Origin: Owenia fusiformis
Taxonomy: Eukaryota > Annelida > Polychaeta > Sabellida > Oweniidae
Length of the DNA stretch: 64,000 nucleotides
Direction of reading: 5' to 3'
Assembly (NCBI GenBank): GCA_903813345.2
Contig: CAIIXF020000012.1
Location: 1,469,318 to 1,533,317, forward strand
The translations under genes and the position numbers were made by a program. Shown piece by piece: positions 30,061-42,310 of the stretch. Each line of letters starts with the position of its first letter. The stretch's first letter is position 1. The notes beneath the pieces were generated by a model. That model was not told where the DNA came from and made no database searches. It saw only the letters and a list, made by a program, of their open reading frames with translations.

Positions 30061-33000
30061 ATTATTGTGTTTTATGGATTATGGCGATGGCTTTTGTGAA
30101 TGGATGTTGACCTTTTGAAACGCCTATGGACTTGGAGACTGGATTTTATCTATCCCACATCATTTGAGATTGAATGCTCTATCTACAACTATTTTTGAGG
30201 TTATGAGTATTGGCTATCAATTAGATTATTTCTTGCTCAAATGGCTAAAAATTTACCGAAAGTGATTGTCTTGTCTGAAACATGGCTGCAAGATGGTACA
30301 GAAAGTACATACAATCCACTATTTTCAAATTACAATGCTTTTTATCGTTCTAGGAAAGACAAACAAGGTGGTGGTGTAGCTATTTTTACCTTAAAAAATA
30401 TTAATGTCAAGTCCAGATCAGATCTAAAGTTTGATGATGTAAATTGTGATTCCCTATCAGTAGAAATATTAAATAATTCTTCAAAAAACATTTTAATTAC
30501 TGCCATTTATAAACCACCACAAATAGACATAAATGAATTCAATATCAACTTAAAGGCTTTCATGTCTAAAGTAGACGAGTCTAAGAAGTTATCAGTTTTG
30601 GCTGGGGATTTCAACATTGACCTTTTTAAGCATGAATTACATGACCCCACTAAAGACTTCTTGAACTTGCTTTATTCATTTAACCACCATCCCCTTATTT
30701 ACCGTCCTACTAGAGTAACATCCCACTCTGCTACACTAATTGATAATATTTTTACTAATATAAATAACATAAAGCATGGTGATGTAATAATTATGGACAT
30801 ATCTGATCATTTTCCTGTATTTGCATTAACTAGTACTGTATTGAGGAAGTCCACAAGCAAAGAAATTTCATATAGAATTTTTGATAAGCGGAGTATTGGA
30901 AATTTCAAACAAAAGTTGAGTGTTTTAAACTGGGATATTTTGCAAACTACCGATGATGTAAATGATTGCTTCGAAATGTTTTCAGATATTTTTCAAAACA
31001 TATACAATGAATCTTTTCCTCTTAAATTAAAGAAAGTGAAACTTTTTGTTGATACTTCTAAGCCATGGATTACAAATGGGATTATCACATCAGCCAAGCA
31101 AAAAAATAATCTTTATCGTAAATTTATGAAGACCCCTAGTGAAGAAAATGAAAGAAACTATAAAATATATAAAGCAAGGTTCAGAGCTATTTTGAGAGCT
31201 GTAGAAAAAACCCACTATCGGAATCAATTTGAAACTGCATCTGGAAATATTAAACAAACCTGGAATATTATCTCTGACATTTTAAATAGAAAAAAACTTC
31301 ATACAGTGGTTCAAAACGAATTTCTGGTCGATGGTATTGCAGTAAATGATAAAAAGTTGATTGCCAATAAATTCAACTCATTTTTTTCTTCAATTGGATT
31401 AAAATTAAGTTCTAAAATTCCAGAGTCAAACAGAACACCAAATGAATATATTAGTAATATGGGACATTTTGAAAATAGATTTCACTTAACACCAGTTGAT
31501 GAAACAGAATTGTCATTATTAATACAAACTTTGAAAGATAAGGCAGCATCTCTTGATAATATTAAACCGATTATTGTAAAACATGCAAAAAATGAACTTA
31601 TACAGCCTTTACTTTTGATATTCAATAAATCCTTTCAACAGGGAATTTTCCCGGATAAACTCAAAATAGCTAAGGTAACACCAATTTTCAAAAAAGGACA
31701 AAAAGACAATTTCTCAAACTATAGACCAATTTCAGTCTTGCCAGTTTTTTCTAAACTTCTAGAAAAACTTATTAACTTCAGGCTCTGTAATTTTATCACA
31801 GAAAATGAAATATTATATATTCATCAGTATGGCTTTCAGAAAAATGTCTCTACCTTTATGGCAATCTTAACTTTTGTTGAAAACATACGACATGCGCTGG
31901 AGAACAATGAATATTCACTTGGTATTTTTTTAGACTTGTCTAAAGCCTTTGACACTATTAATCATAAAATCCTTCTAGATAAATTAAATTTTTATGGAAT
32001 TCAAGGGTCTGAACTATCTCTTTTTAAATCATATCTAAAAGATCGAACGCAAATTGTATCATATAACAATATTGACTCTGATCTACAAAGTATATCATGC
32101 GGTGTGCCACAGGGCTCAGTCCTTGGGCCGACATTATTCATATTATATGTAAATGACATGTTTAAGGTTTCCAATATTCTAAAAAGCGTAATATTTGCTG
32201 ACGACACTAATTTGTTGGCCTCAGATAAAGATTTGAAATCTCTAATAGAAAAGGTTAATAATGAACTTGATCTTATGGACGATTGGTTCAAAGCAAATAA
32301 ATTGTCAATAAACTATTCTAAAACAAAATTTATCTTGTTCAATAAACAGAAACGACAAATCTTTAGAGATATTAAAATTGATATGTCCGGGAAACAAATT
32401 GAAAGAGTAAAATCTATCAACTTTTTAGGTGTCATTGTTGATGAACATATTACCTGGAAAGAACATATTAAACATATAGAAGCAAAAATATCCAGAACAA
32501 TTGGTCTCTTATATAAGATTCGCCACCTATTGAATAAAACAAGTCTTTTGGCAATCTATAATTCCCTGATATACTCACATATAAATTACTGTAATTTAAT
32601 ATGGGGTGGCCATAGCAATGCTCATACAAAGGAGCTGCATTCCCTACTTCTATTTCAAAAGAGATTCCTTCGAATATTAGACAACCAGCCAAGAATGGCA
32701 CATTCAGCACCTCTCTTTAAAAAGTACAACATTTTACCTGTAAACCAGGTGTATGAATTTAATGTTTCGAATTTTGTCTATTGTTGTATTTACCAGGAAC
32801 CTGTTTATTCAAAACTATATAATGATTATTTTAATCAAAATGAATATTTTCACAATTATCCTACCAGAAGAAGTCATGATTTACATGCTAGGGCTTACAA
32901 AACAAAAATAGGGTTATATTCAATCAAAGTACAGGGTCCAAGAATCTGGAATTCTATCTCAGACCATGTCAGATATTTGCCTTCTTTACTTTAATTTAAA

Positions 33001-33300
33001 ATGACTAGAAAGAAAAACTTAATTGCTGAAATATAATTATATATTGTCACCTCATCTACCTTTCCATCCATACATTTTTCCTAAACCGAAATAGAGTTAA
33101 CACAATTGGCAGCCACAACCCACCACCACTAGCCATAAGTTAGATGCATACATATGCTATCAATATGTATAGTTATTATTGAATTTTTCATTTTTGTCAC
33201 TAAAACAACTTCATACACTTGTTAAAGTGTCAGTTGATGTATAATGTATGTATCATAGTTTGACAATAAAGTATGTAACTAACTAAAAAAAAAAAAAAAA
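30060..33300 (+). mobile_element. Non-LTR retrotransposon (CR1/Jockey group)
   Basis: Carries one long open frame with endonuclease and reverse transcriptase, a short 3' UTR with AATAAA (33265-33270), and a terminal run of ~16 A (33285-33300). The left boundary is approximate. No clear target-site duplication was found. Confidence 0.85.
30241..32994 (+). CDS. LINE ORF2: endonuclease plus reverse transcriptase
   Basis: 917 codons without interruption. The N-terminal part is an exonuclease-endonuclease-phosphatase domain: LSETWL (~13), GDFNID (~122), the SATLIDNIF block and SDHFPV (~188). The first conserved Asn motif of that fold is missing, so the frame is probably 5'-truncated; an in-frame TGA lies at 30196. 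The reverse transcriptase has FKKGQKDNFSNYRPIS, FLDLSKAFD (motif A), GVPQGSVLGP and FADDTNLL (catalytic motif C), all intact. The C-terminal YPTRRSHDLHAR segment is typical of this group. A TAA after LPSLL stops the frame ~15 codons earlier than expected from the similar sequence that follows. Recently active, but probably not fully competent. Confidence 0.9.
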   Translation: MAKNLPKVIVLSETWLQDGTESTYNPLFSNYNAFYRSRKDKQGGGVAIFTLKNINVKSRSDLKFDDVNCDSLSVEILNNSSKNILITAIYKPPQIDINEFNINLKAFMSKVDESKKLSVLAGDFNIDLFKHELHDPTKDFLNLLYSFNHHPLIYRPTRVTSHSATLIDNIFTNINNIKHGDVIIMDISDHFPVFALTSTVLRKSTSKEISYRIFDKRSIGNFKQKLSVLNWDILQTTDDVNDCFEMFSDIFQNIYNESFPLKLKKVKLFVDTSKPWITNGIITSAKQKNNLYRKFMKTPSEENERNYKIYKARFRAILRAVEKTHYRNQFETASGNIKQTWNIISDILNRKKLHTVVQNEFLVDGIAVNDKKLIANKFNSFFSSIGLKLSSKIPESNRTPNEYISNMGHFENRFHLTPVDETELSLLIQTLKDKAASLDNIKPIIVKHAKNELIQPLLLIFNKSFQQGIFPDKLKIAKVTPIFKKGQKDNFSNYRPISVLPVFSKLLEKLINFRLCNFITENEILYIHQYGFQKNVSTFMAILTFVENIRHALENNEYSLGIFLDLSKAFDTINHKILLDKLNFYGIQGSELSLFKSYLKDRTQIVSYNNIDSDLQSISCGVPQGSVLGPTLFILYVNDMFKVSNILKSVIFADDTNLLASDKDLKSLIEKVNNELDLMDDWFKANKLSINYSKTKFILFNKQKRQIFRDIKIDMSGKQIERVKSINFLGVIVDEHITWKEHIKHIEAKISRTIGLLYKIRHLLNKTSLLAIYNSLIYSHINYCNLIWGGHSNAHTKELHSLLLFQKRFLRILDNQPRMAHSAPLFKKYNILPVNQVYEFNVSNFVYCCIYQEPVYSKLYNDYFNQNEYFHNYPTRRSHDLHARAYKTKIGLYSIKVQGPRIWNSISDHVRYLPSLL

Positions 33301-34950
33301 TTCTAATTTTTTCTTCAACATGTATTGTAATGACTTCAGTATGAATGAAATGTCCCTTGGTATTCTGGTCATGCATTGTGATATTGGTTCTTGAATGGTG
33401 GGGGAAAGGGGGTATTAGACATTGTTTCTTTTCACGTTAGATCATTGTTTTGGGATATATGGGTTTTGTTTTTCTTGACTGGTATACACTGAGAGTTTGC
33501 TTTTTCTTGCTAAGTTCCATTACAACTTTTGGTCCTTTCCTTTTGGCACTAGTGTTTATATATTTAAACTGATTGAAATACATCCAAGATATTGAAATTA
33601 AACCATGCTCAGTATACGTATTCCAAATCAAGATCAAGTACAATGTGAAAGTGCGATTATCACTGTAATTATATTGAACCATGCCAATGATTATGTTCCA
33701 AGTCTGTTATACAACATTACTAAGTGTCTCGCCGTAGAATCTACGTCAATGATATTGGACACACTCCATAAGCGTGTCATTTTCCTTGTTACGTGTCATT
33801 TCAAGGCTATGATGTCTTACGCTTGTGTTCCGTAACTTTTATACAAACTGTATGATAACCGATTATTTTTACCACGATGTTTTCATGAACGCTGACGTCA
33901 TCCGATTTGTATTACTATGATTGTAGTTCTAATTAACTATTGTATTCTTAATTATTACAATCTTTTAGACAGGTTACATTGAGAGATGTAATTCCAATGG
34001 TTAGGAAGAATCCATGATACACTGTATTTAATTCACTGGTATTTTATTTCATCTGTTTTTGATATTGGTTGCAACGAGTTAAACGCTTGTTGCGGATTTA
34101 TATATTTTTTCAAAAATGTTTATGAGGTTTTAATTTTGACAATAACACTCCCCTCCATTAATTTTCCTGTTGCTAAACTTATGGAAGGTGTATGTAATTC
34201 TAAAGGCTTTTTTACATTGACATTGAGACGGAAGAAAAATTAGACGATAATTAATCAATTTTAAAATCAATGATCCGCAGTAAATGGTAGTCCCTCTTAT
34301 GGATGGTTGGTTCATATATATATCTAATTATACTGACAACATATATCAGAGAATAACTCCAACTTACCAGCTTATCAGGAGTAAATATGGTGAATGAATC
34401 GTGTTGTAATTTACGATATCTTCGAGGATTACCTTTTTTGTTATCAAAATATTTTCATAGTCTAAAATCAATTCAACTGACACCGTGGTCACGACTTCAC
34501 AATTCTAAATTATCAACTGAATGGCCGACCTTGGCGTATTGGAGTGAGCTAAAGCAATCCTGTCCTGACTAAGGGGAATGTTCTTACTAATACCACCATT
34601 CATAATTATTCATAACTACAGTGGCGGATATGAGGGGCAGTCCCCCTAAAATAAAAAAGGTCCCTAAAGATAATTCTTTCGGCCCAACTTTTTGCCTAAC
34701 ACAGTTTATTAAGTTATTAACATAGAGATAAAAACTGGCATTACTCTGTTTCGTTTTTCATTTTGGGTACTATTCTTAGAAATTTAGGTTCGAATTTCAA
34801 AATTGGGGCCCATTTTGTATTTTTCCGGACAAGCGCCGATATTTATTTTTCAATTAAAATTTCCACGCCCATATCATCAATTTAATATTTTCAATGGGAT
34901 ACTACGACAATGTGGTTCACCAAGACTTTCACGGTGTATTATTTTTATAA
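33301..34950. other. No gene seen
   Basis: AT-rich sequence with no supported gene. At 34618-34660 a GTGGCGGATATGAGGGGCAG stretch resembles the end of a decayed DNA transposon. Confidence 0.4.
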
Positions 34951-34954
34951 TTTT

Positions 34955-35190
34955 TATTACAGTAAAAACTGTATATTGAAAAGGTTTTGCCGAGAAAAAC
35001 GTTCGGTGTTGGTAGGTGTTCACTGAAGAGGTGGTAATTTATACAGAAGTTAGAAGAGTATGTGCGGAAGAAGGGTATCTACTAGTGACAGGTGTTCACT
35101 AGTGACAGGTATTCACTAGAGACAGGTGTTCACTAGAGAGAGGTGTTCACTAGAGACAGGTGTTCACTAAGACAGGTTTTACTGTAATTC
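34955..35190. mobile_element. ACAGTAAAACCTGT-type MITE with 20-bp minisatellite
   Basis: Ends TTACAGTAAAAACTGT and ACAGGTTTTACTGTAA. Inside, 35085-35170 repeats gacaggtgttcactagaga about five times. Confidence 0.6.
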
Positions 35191-35394
35191 CAAGGTGCAT
35201 TGTTTAGTTTGAATGGGTATTGTCTAATTTCGCAGCGCATTAGCCAGTTTCAATGCAAGGGGTGGTATTTTTCACATTTGAGGCTTTTTCCGCCCAACAG
35301 GTTTTGTTTTAAAAGTTAAGAATGATAAGCTTCGAGGAGGGTTGGCCCCTAGAATGCAATCTCGATATTTTCCAAAAACGAAAATGTCAGAATG

Positions 35395-35730
35395 TCGTTA
35401 CACTATGTAAAATCCCATGATTAATACAGTATCATAAACCTATTAAACATACATATCAGTTGTTTTAATTCGTTTTAACCTGTTATCATAGGTTTATGTA
35501 TAAGACATAATTATAACAATGAATGATACGGACTTTTTTGGAGATTCTCCTCTGATACTTGTATAATTTGTTTTAATTTGTTATCAGCTGTTATCAGCTG
35601 TTATATTCCATCTGGTTCAACTGGGAAAAACATATTATACTGGATGATACATTTCTCTGCTCTTGCGTATAATTTGTTTACATTAGGTTACATGTTGTTG
35701 ACACAACATGTTGACACTATCTTGTTGACA
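35395..35730. repeat. Dispersed repeat, inverted relative to 41930-42310
   Basis: Shares acactatgtaaaatcc with flanks, as well as atgattaatac, with the complement of 42280-42305. Both stretches contain several internal atatcagg/cctgttat palindromic blocks, suggesting an old foldback family. Confidence 0.45.
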
Positions 35731-37380
35731 TAGACATATTGAGTGTTTTAATAAAAGCGGGTATTGATGAATTAAGTTTTGACATTTGAAAGTTGTAATG
35801 AATTAATATAAATGATTTTTCAAAATAAGTCACCAGAAGCGATTAGTGCAGCAGTTGAAAGATATATTTTAGTTTTACATTTATAACGTGCTTGCAAAAA
35901 CACGGGCGCCCATTTAGATTATTAGCGGTTTTATTATAATATTGGATTGCTTCAATGCGCTTCATGAAAGAAGAATGTGGGCACTTTATTAATTGAAATC
36001 AATATGTCTTAATATTAAAGCTACATTGTTAACGGAGACAACGTAAGACTGCGACATTTTAACCCATTTCAAAATTCGGTGTTTTTATTTTCCATAACGG
36101 CTACTAGTATTTGTGTGCCATAGTTATCTCAGCTTTCGGGAATCACGGTTATCGTGATTTAAGGGCAGTTATAAAAATATACAAGGCGATGGTTCAAAAT
36201 GGACAATTTTCAAAACTGCTTAACTTCACGTTTTTAAAGAATGCTTGCCCGGCGAGGGGTTTGCTATTGCGAGAGAACAAAAACATTGAATTAGGATTTT
36301 TCCTAATACGTAATCATTAATACTTAATACTTAATCATTAATCAACAACTTTTTAAACCGTCTCTCTGATTAAATATCATGCCAATTAATACCACGATTG
36401 TGTTGACAGGATTAAATGCGATATCTATGGAATAATAATTTAATGAACTCAATAGTCTAAATGATAAATAAGTTCATAATTTAGTCTTGGCTGACTAGTC
36501 TTGTATCATCAGAGTTGGATTGCAAATACCTCCCTAAATCAAATATTTATAATTGTTTTTATGTCTCTGAGTCTGATCCAACCACTAAAGTTTAAAAGGA
36601 AGACTATAGTGTCCCGTGAATTCATTATAATTATCTTAGACAATAGTGAAGCGGTACAATCGTGGGAGTGTTAATTAATCGGAATGCAAGTGGAAACGAG
36701 TCTCCATTCAAGCACTAAATATCAAAAGAAAGATTTCAGTACCCCTTAACTTCGCTCCCGGACTTCACTATTCACCACCTCCCCCCCCCTTCTCCAATTA
36801 TCTTTTATGACCCCAGATTGTTCGTTTCTGTGCCCCCCCCCCCCTGTCCATGGCAAGTAAGTAATCTATGTGTATATCGGCTCCCTCCCAATGGTGGGCA
36901 TAGATGCAGATGCAGGCATAGACATTGACAAGGTGAGGGGATTAAAAATAAAAATAGTTTTGTTTTAGGATCTGACTGAAATATTTTGGCACCGTTCAAC
37001 GAAGCGGTTTAAGGAATTAGAGGCAGAAATAATTCCTAGATGACCTGTCTTTACTGTAATCAAGATGCTACCTAACCGCAGTTTTAAAAGTTATCTATCT
37101 TTTGGGATAATCTAATACTACTTATAGATTGGTTTTCCAAATGCAAGACCCCGTATAAGACCCTTGTCTCTTTCACACCTCTCATACACGTGTACAAACT
37201 CTAAGATCATATTAATTACCATTGATTCCTCGTTTTCAATCCCTTGTTTTCAAAGCCCGTTAGATGTTAATGAATGGAGATTTTTAAATGTGCTTTCATT
37301 AAACAGCCAGGAAAAATAAACTATTTTTCATTTCCCAGGAATCACATAATCCGTCAAAATTCATTTAATTTAAAATGTAT
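35731..37380. other. No gene seen
   Basis: AT-rich, gene-free sequence. It has C-rich runs at 36780-36845 and no supported coding frame. Confidence 0.4.
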
Positions 37381-37640
37381 CTAATATATTACATGTATAC
37401 AATCAGACAGACTGGCTATTCTAATCCGTTATGAAAAGCCATTTGTTTTTTCCTCTACATGATGTTTCTGCGGAAGTTAATTTGTTTATCTTAGTGTTTA
37501 GAGGCAATGTCCTTGGACGCTTTCGTGAAATAAATGAACTCTGTGATGGACTACAATTGTATATTTTTACAGGAACAGTTACCCGAAGTAGACCACTGTT
37601 ACATTATTTTAATTTTAGGTCTCTCTAATTAGTTGCATTG
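37380..37640. repeat. Diverged segmental duplicate of 40900-41165
   Basis: The order aatcagacagac, ctaat, ttgtttat-ttagtgtttag, gacgctt, tgtatatttttat and aacagtta is kept between the two segments with many substitutions, suggesting an old local duplication. Confidence 0.45.
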
Positions 37641-37675
37641 CAGAAGTCTAATATTATTCTCTCCTGTGCCGAAGG

Positions 37676-37730
37676 TACTTATACCCGTAGCCAAGGGGGG
37701 GGGGGGGGTGTTCAAGGAGTCCAACTCAAC
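37676..37730. mobile_element. CCCGTAGCC MITE fragment
   Basis: A tacccgtagccaag end followed by a 13-G run, as at the ends of the complete element at 38500-38704. Confidence 0.45.
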
Positions 37731-38499
37731 AGAATTCGAATTGAATACAAAATAAATTCATAACATATAAATATATAAATACATAATGTCTATCCAAGTC
37801 TTCTTGCATTTTCTGAACTTCAAATGCGCCTTTTGATGTGTGATAACAAAATACTAAATAAATACTTAATGTTACTCCAGCTTGTTTTTATAGTAATTTG
37901 GCAATTTAAACATGCATAAAGAGATACATGTAGCAATGTGTGTACTGTGTACAACCCGAATCCTCTCCCGATCAGGTCACGTTTTATATAATGTCTCTGA
38001 TGTAATAACTGCCCTGTCAACCCTCACGCATTAGCCGTGATTTGTTACGCATTTGCTGGAAAAATAGAAATCACGCATCAATTTAGCGTGTATGATCAAA
38101 TATCACGCAAATCACGGATTTTGTTGAAATTTTTAAAAATCGTTTTTTGTGAAATGCCGACACGGTAAAATACCGAACGGCGAAAAAAAGCATTCCGTTC
38201 GGTCTTTGCACGCGATTGCCGTTTATGTCACACATTTGGTACAAAATATGTGTACATGTATATATCACGCATTTGTTTCGAAAATATTCACACCTACCTA
38301 TTTGATTGAAATCATTCAAATCAAAGTTGGCATTCGAGAACAAAAATGTGTCCAGTCAAAAATAGATTTCTAATGTTTGATTTTGAGTAGTTGTATTTAT
38401 TGATCCTTGTTTTTCAATCTATAGATGGTTCACTGAATTCCGAAGTAAACAGAAAATAATAAACATTTCCTTGGTTCCCATGATACTGCTTATAACCAA

Positions 38500-38704
38500 G
38501 GCCCGTAGCCAGGATTTGCCAAGGGGGAGGGGGGCAGTTTTCAAAAATGTCTAGGGGGTTCACATTTGACAATTTTGGTCCAAATATGGCTAAAATCAAA
38601 CGAGAAATGCTCAAAATGGTGAAAAACTGCATGATTTTGAAAGAATCTTTGGCCAGGGGGGTTGGCCCGAACCCTGCGAACCCCCCCCCCCCCGGCTACG
38701 GGCC
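38500..38704. mobile_element. CCCGTAGCC-ended MITE
   Basis: GGCCCGTAGCC at the left and GGCTACGGGCC at the right, with TATAACC on both sides (38491-38497 and 38709-38715) as a likely target duplication. It contains the interior seen as a fragment at 7270-7375. Confidence 0.75.
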
Positions 38705-38999
38705 TGCCTATAACCTATAATACTCATTTATTAAAACAAATATTAATTTATCCGTCTGTCTGATTAGATTTTGTTCCCTGACTCAAACCAGAGACATATA
38801 AAACATATATATTTTATATGTCGCTGCTCAAACAAAGTCAACCCCGATTTCAGTTCTTAATTCTTCACTTGAAACGATATAGCCAACATGATACAACATG
38901 AATTTGGATTAATTATACATATATAAAGCCTATTGTTATCAAAACCCATAAATCCTCACCATATAAATATAGTTTTATTGATGACCAAAAACAGATATC

Positions 39000-39200
39000 A
39001 GGGGCGTAGCCAGCTTTCAGTCAGGGGGGAGGGGGTGCGATCGCCAAAAAGATTTCGGTTTTCAGTCAGGATGGTACGATTGTGGCCTGAGCAGCATTTT
39101 AAAGCTCCTTTCTTCTTCTTTCTCAGGGTTTTATTTTTATTGTTAAGGGGGGGGGGGTGCGATCGCACCCATCACAACCCCCCCCTGGATACGCCCACGG
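39000..39200. mobile_element. GGGGCGTAGCCAG-ended MITE
   Basis: Left end GGGGCGTAGCCAG and right end CTGGATACGCCCACGG, with subterminal GGGGTGCGATCGC blocks. Fragments of the family occur at 9203 and 41775. Confidence 0.65.
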
Positions 39201-39409
39201 ATATTTTGGCAACTTCCACGTTTACCCCCCCCCCCTTAATCATTTTTGCGCCCCCTATAAATATCAGACCAATCAGGCGATGAGACATGGATCAGGATAC
39301 CCTGACTCCCAAGCTGTGCGACTTCTGGCAACGGCTACACCTATATTCCCGGGGGAAATGCTTTTTCCTTTGAAAAATTATAAAATATGGTCGTGTGTGG
39401 GCAAACACG

Positions 39410-39434
39410 GAGGAGGAGGAGGAGGAGGAGGAGG
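39410..39434 (+). repeat. (GGA)n microsatellite
   Basis: Eight GGA triplets in a row. Confidence 0.9.
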
Positions 39435-39913
39435 TGCGTGCATTGTGTGCGATCCCTCATCAGTTGTGTACCTTATTTTTGTATGAATTTCTCCCGAACA
39501 GTTATGCTAGAGGGGTTATAATATTTATTTCTGTTTTCAAATGAAATAATTTCACCCTTGCCCGATTGGCTATAATGCACGAATCAAATAGCATGGAGAT
39601 CAGATAATTAGATTGATTCGTTTTTTCGCAATCAGATGAATTAACTTATTGTTTTCTCTGATTAGAAGGCGGTTTAAAGCTACTTTTATAGGATTTGTAA
39701 ATTCGCAATCAGACTGGCTTATTTTAATATTTAGTCAGTGCAAGAGGAGGGGACTATAATGGAGAAAATCGTTTTGATTTCGACACTAACTGAAATAATT
39801 TATCACAATAAATTGTTAAATACGGAAACAGAGACCGGTTTAAAAATGAAAAGAGAGGCAAAAAACTCTATTCATACAATGTAATTAAAACCCGGGAATT
39901 AAAAGCAATTTTA

Positions 39914-40703
39914 CCCTACTATCACACCAAACTAGTTCTCACTACGTTCTCAAAAACGGGCTTCAACTGTGTACGAACGGACTGGACCTACTAAGAACCG
40001 TTTGGGATCTATTAACAAACTTCATCGAACGTACTCGAACGGGTAGGTCCTCTAGACAATGCTCAAAATGTTCTCGTGGTCGTCACGTTCTACAATTAGA
40101 ACGAGTGACAACGTACTAACGACGAGCTGGACGTACTACGAACGGAACCGTCGTACTTCAATCCTAGGAGGGACGTTTTAACAACGAGTTGAATTGTGTG
40201 AGGACGTGTTGAGAACGAGGTAGAACTAATTGCAAACGGGTTTAAACTGATTGAGAACGTATTTAACACTGCTTATGAACGAGTTAGCAAAAATATAGCT
40301 ATCACACCAAACAAGTTGCCACTGCGTTCTTCAAAACTGTGTGCGAACGGAATGAACGTAGCTGCAACTTTCTAAGGTCTATTTACGAACTTTATGATCG
40401 TTCTCAGACGGGAATGTGATTTTAGAATTTTGAATCGATTCAAAATTCGATGGCGACCATAACGTTCTGTAAACAGGTCATGTTGACTTTCTAGACTAAG
40501 GGACGCGTTCTACTACGTTGCACACCGACGTTGTGCGACCTGAACGAACTGCGAACGAGAAGGACGTATTGAAGACTGTTTAAGAACGAAGAAGCTAATT
40601 ATTTCAGACATATTTCCCGACCACAGCCAGATTGAGCCCGTTTTACGACGTTTTCGTAGGACTGGCAAGAACGGGTAAGAACGAGTTTGGTGTGATAGGG
40701 GGG
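39914..40703. mobile_element. PIF/Harbinger-like MITE, copy 2
   Basis: Inverted near-identical copy of 18320-19115, flanked on both sides by TTA (39911-39913 and 40704-40706). TWA target duplications are typical of PIF/Harbinger. The matching empty site is at ~41220. Confidence 0.85.
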
Positions 40704-40880
40704 TTAGACTGTTAGATCTTCTGTAATCAAGGTGATGTTGGTACACGTACACTTCCACCGTTAGAAAAACAAAGACTAAGACAAAGACTATATAGCAATT
40801 AATCCTTTTGTAATCATTAAATGTTAAATGTAGATTCTTATTATTTCGTTGGACAATGTTCAGACTTCTGACCAAGATTT
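40704..40880 (+). repeat. Local duplication, copy 1
   Basis: Starts ttagactgttagatc and contains acaaagactaagacaaaga and agcaattaatccttttg. It is repeated at 41220-41395, ~516 bp further right. Confidence 0.8.
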
Positions 40881-41219
40881 ATTCATTTATGTTTGTATTT
40901 AGAAAATAGTATTTCAATCAGACAGACGTTCTAATGAGTTAGAAAAATACATTTGTCCATCACCTCTCAAGAAGTTTTCAAAAGTAATCAAGTCGATTTG
41001 TTTATTTTAGTGTTTAGCATTGTTTTTCATAACTTGACGCTTCCATGAACAGAATGACTTTGAAATGAGTATTTATAATTGTAGCTTTTATACGACATGC
41101 TTATTGTATATTTTTATATGAACGTTATAGTTATGTGATGTAACATCGCCCCCCCCCAAATAACAGGTACTGTATACAACTTTTGGTCGGAATACTTTAA
41201 CTTGCGATTAAAAGCAATT

Positions 41220-41395
41220 TTAGACTGTTAGATGATCTCTTATGTAATCTACAGTAGGTGATGTTGGTAGACTTCCGCAGTTAAGAAAACAAAGACTAAG
41301 ACAAAGAGAACTTTCTAGCAATTAATCCTTTTGTTATCACTAAATGTTAGATTCTTTATTGGACAATATTTTGACTTCTGTCTCCGATTGTTATG
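41220..41395 (+). repeat. Local duplication, copy 2 (TE-free)
   Basis: The same sequence as 40704-40880, preceded by attaaaagcaatttta without the MITE. It preserves the pre-insertion state. Confidence 0.8.
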
Positions 41396-41774
41396 CAGAT
41401 ATGTGTATATAATCATGTGAACAATATATTACGTGGAAATTCCCATATTCATTCTCATAATGTCTTACAGCTATTCCGCAAATGACATGCATGTAAGCCT
41501 AAATAACATGTGGACATAATATTGCAGAACTGAGCGAAAAGAAAGGTTGAACAAATTAGATTAAGATATTTTATTTTTTAAATGCACAAAGGGCAACAGT
41601 TGAAGAGCAAAAATTAAAGGCGTTGTGAAATAGATCGTGCTTTTGTATGATCCTCTTCTATAGTGCCCTACCCTTTGCATTCGTTCGACTTCACTTCTTA
41701 AAAGAGAGTTTCGTCTTCTCGTAGTATATAACTAGACTCTGCACGTAGCGTAATAGTGCCCCTATTAGCCATGT

Positions 41775-41830
41775 ACAGGGGCGTAGCAAACTTGGGGGGG
41801 GGGGTGCGATTGCCCAAAAAACAATATCAG
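41775..41830. mobile_element. GGGGCGTAGC MITE fragment
   Basis: acaggggcgtagcaaacttg followed by a G-run and gtgcgattgcccaaaaa, as in the element at 39000. Confidence 0.5.
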
Positions 41831-41929
41831 ATTTCAGTCTGAGACAAATGGTCAAACATGAGTTTCAAAAAACTTCTAGAATTACCTTATGTAAATATTT
41901 ACGTTAGCTTGTTTAATTAAGGTCTGACG

Positions 41930-42310
41930 TTATGAAAACAAAGTGCCATTAATTTCTGAACCGTATAATACAGTATCATCTGTTTGGTCTCGGTATATTC
42001 CAGTTTAATTTGTATTATACAAAAAATGATATGTATAATTTGTATTATACCACTTTGAAACCTGTTATAATAGAAAATGATATGCGTATAATACTGTTTA
42101 ATCTGATCCTGACTTAAATTATATCAGGTTAAACTGGAATATATTTTGGTTTAATCGGGTATCATTCTCTAATGATATTTGAGTCCGGATCAGATGTTAT
42201 AATATTGAATGATACTTTCTGTGATATTGGATTAAACAACAAATTAAACATCAATATAAGATGTTATCACAAGTATTAATCATAGGATTTTACATAGTGT
42301 TATTGTCTGA
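41930..42310. repeat. Dispersed repeat, inverted relative to 35395-35730
   Basis: Multiple imperfect palindromes of the ggttaaactggaata / tattccagtttaa type. The right edge (attaatcataggattttaca) matches the complement of ~35400. Confidence 0.5.

Noticed and set aside
38933-39486. Two ~110-codon frames in a G/C-run region
   Set aside because: They translate MITE ends, homopolymer runs and a GGA microsatellite.
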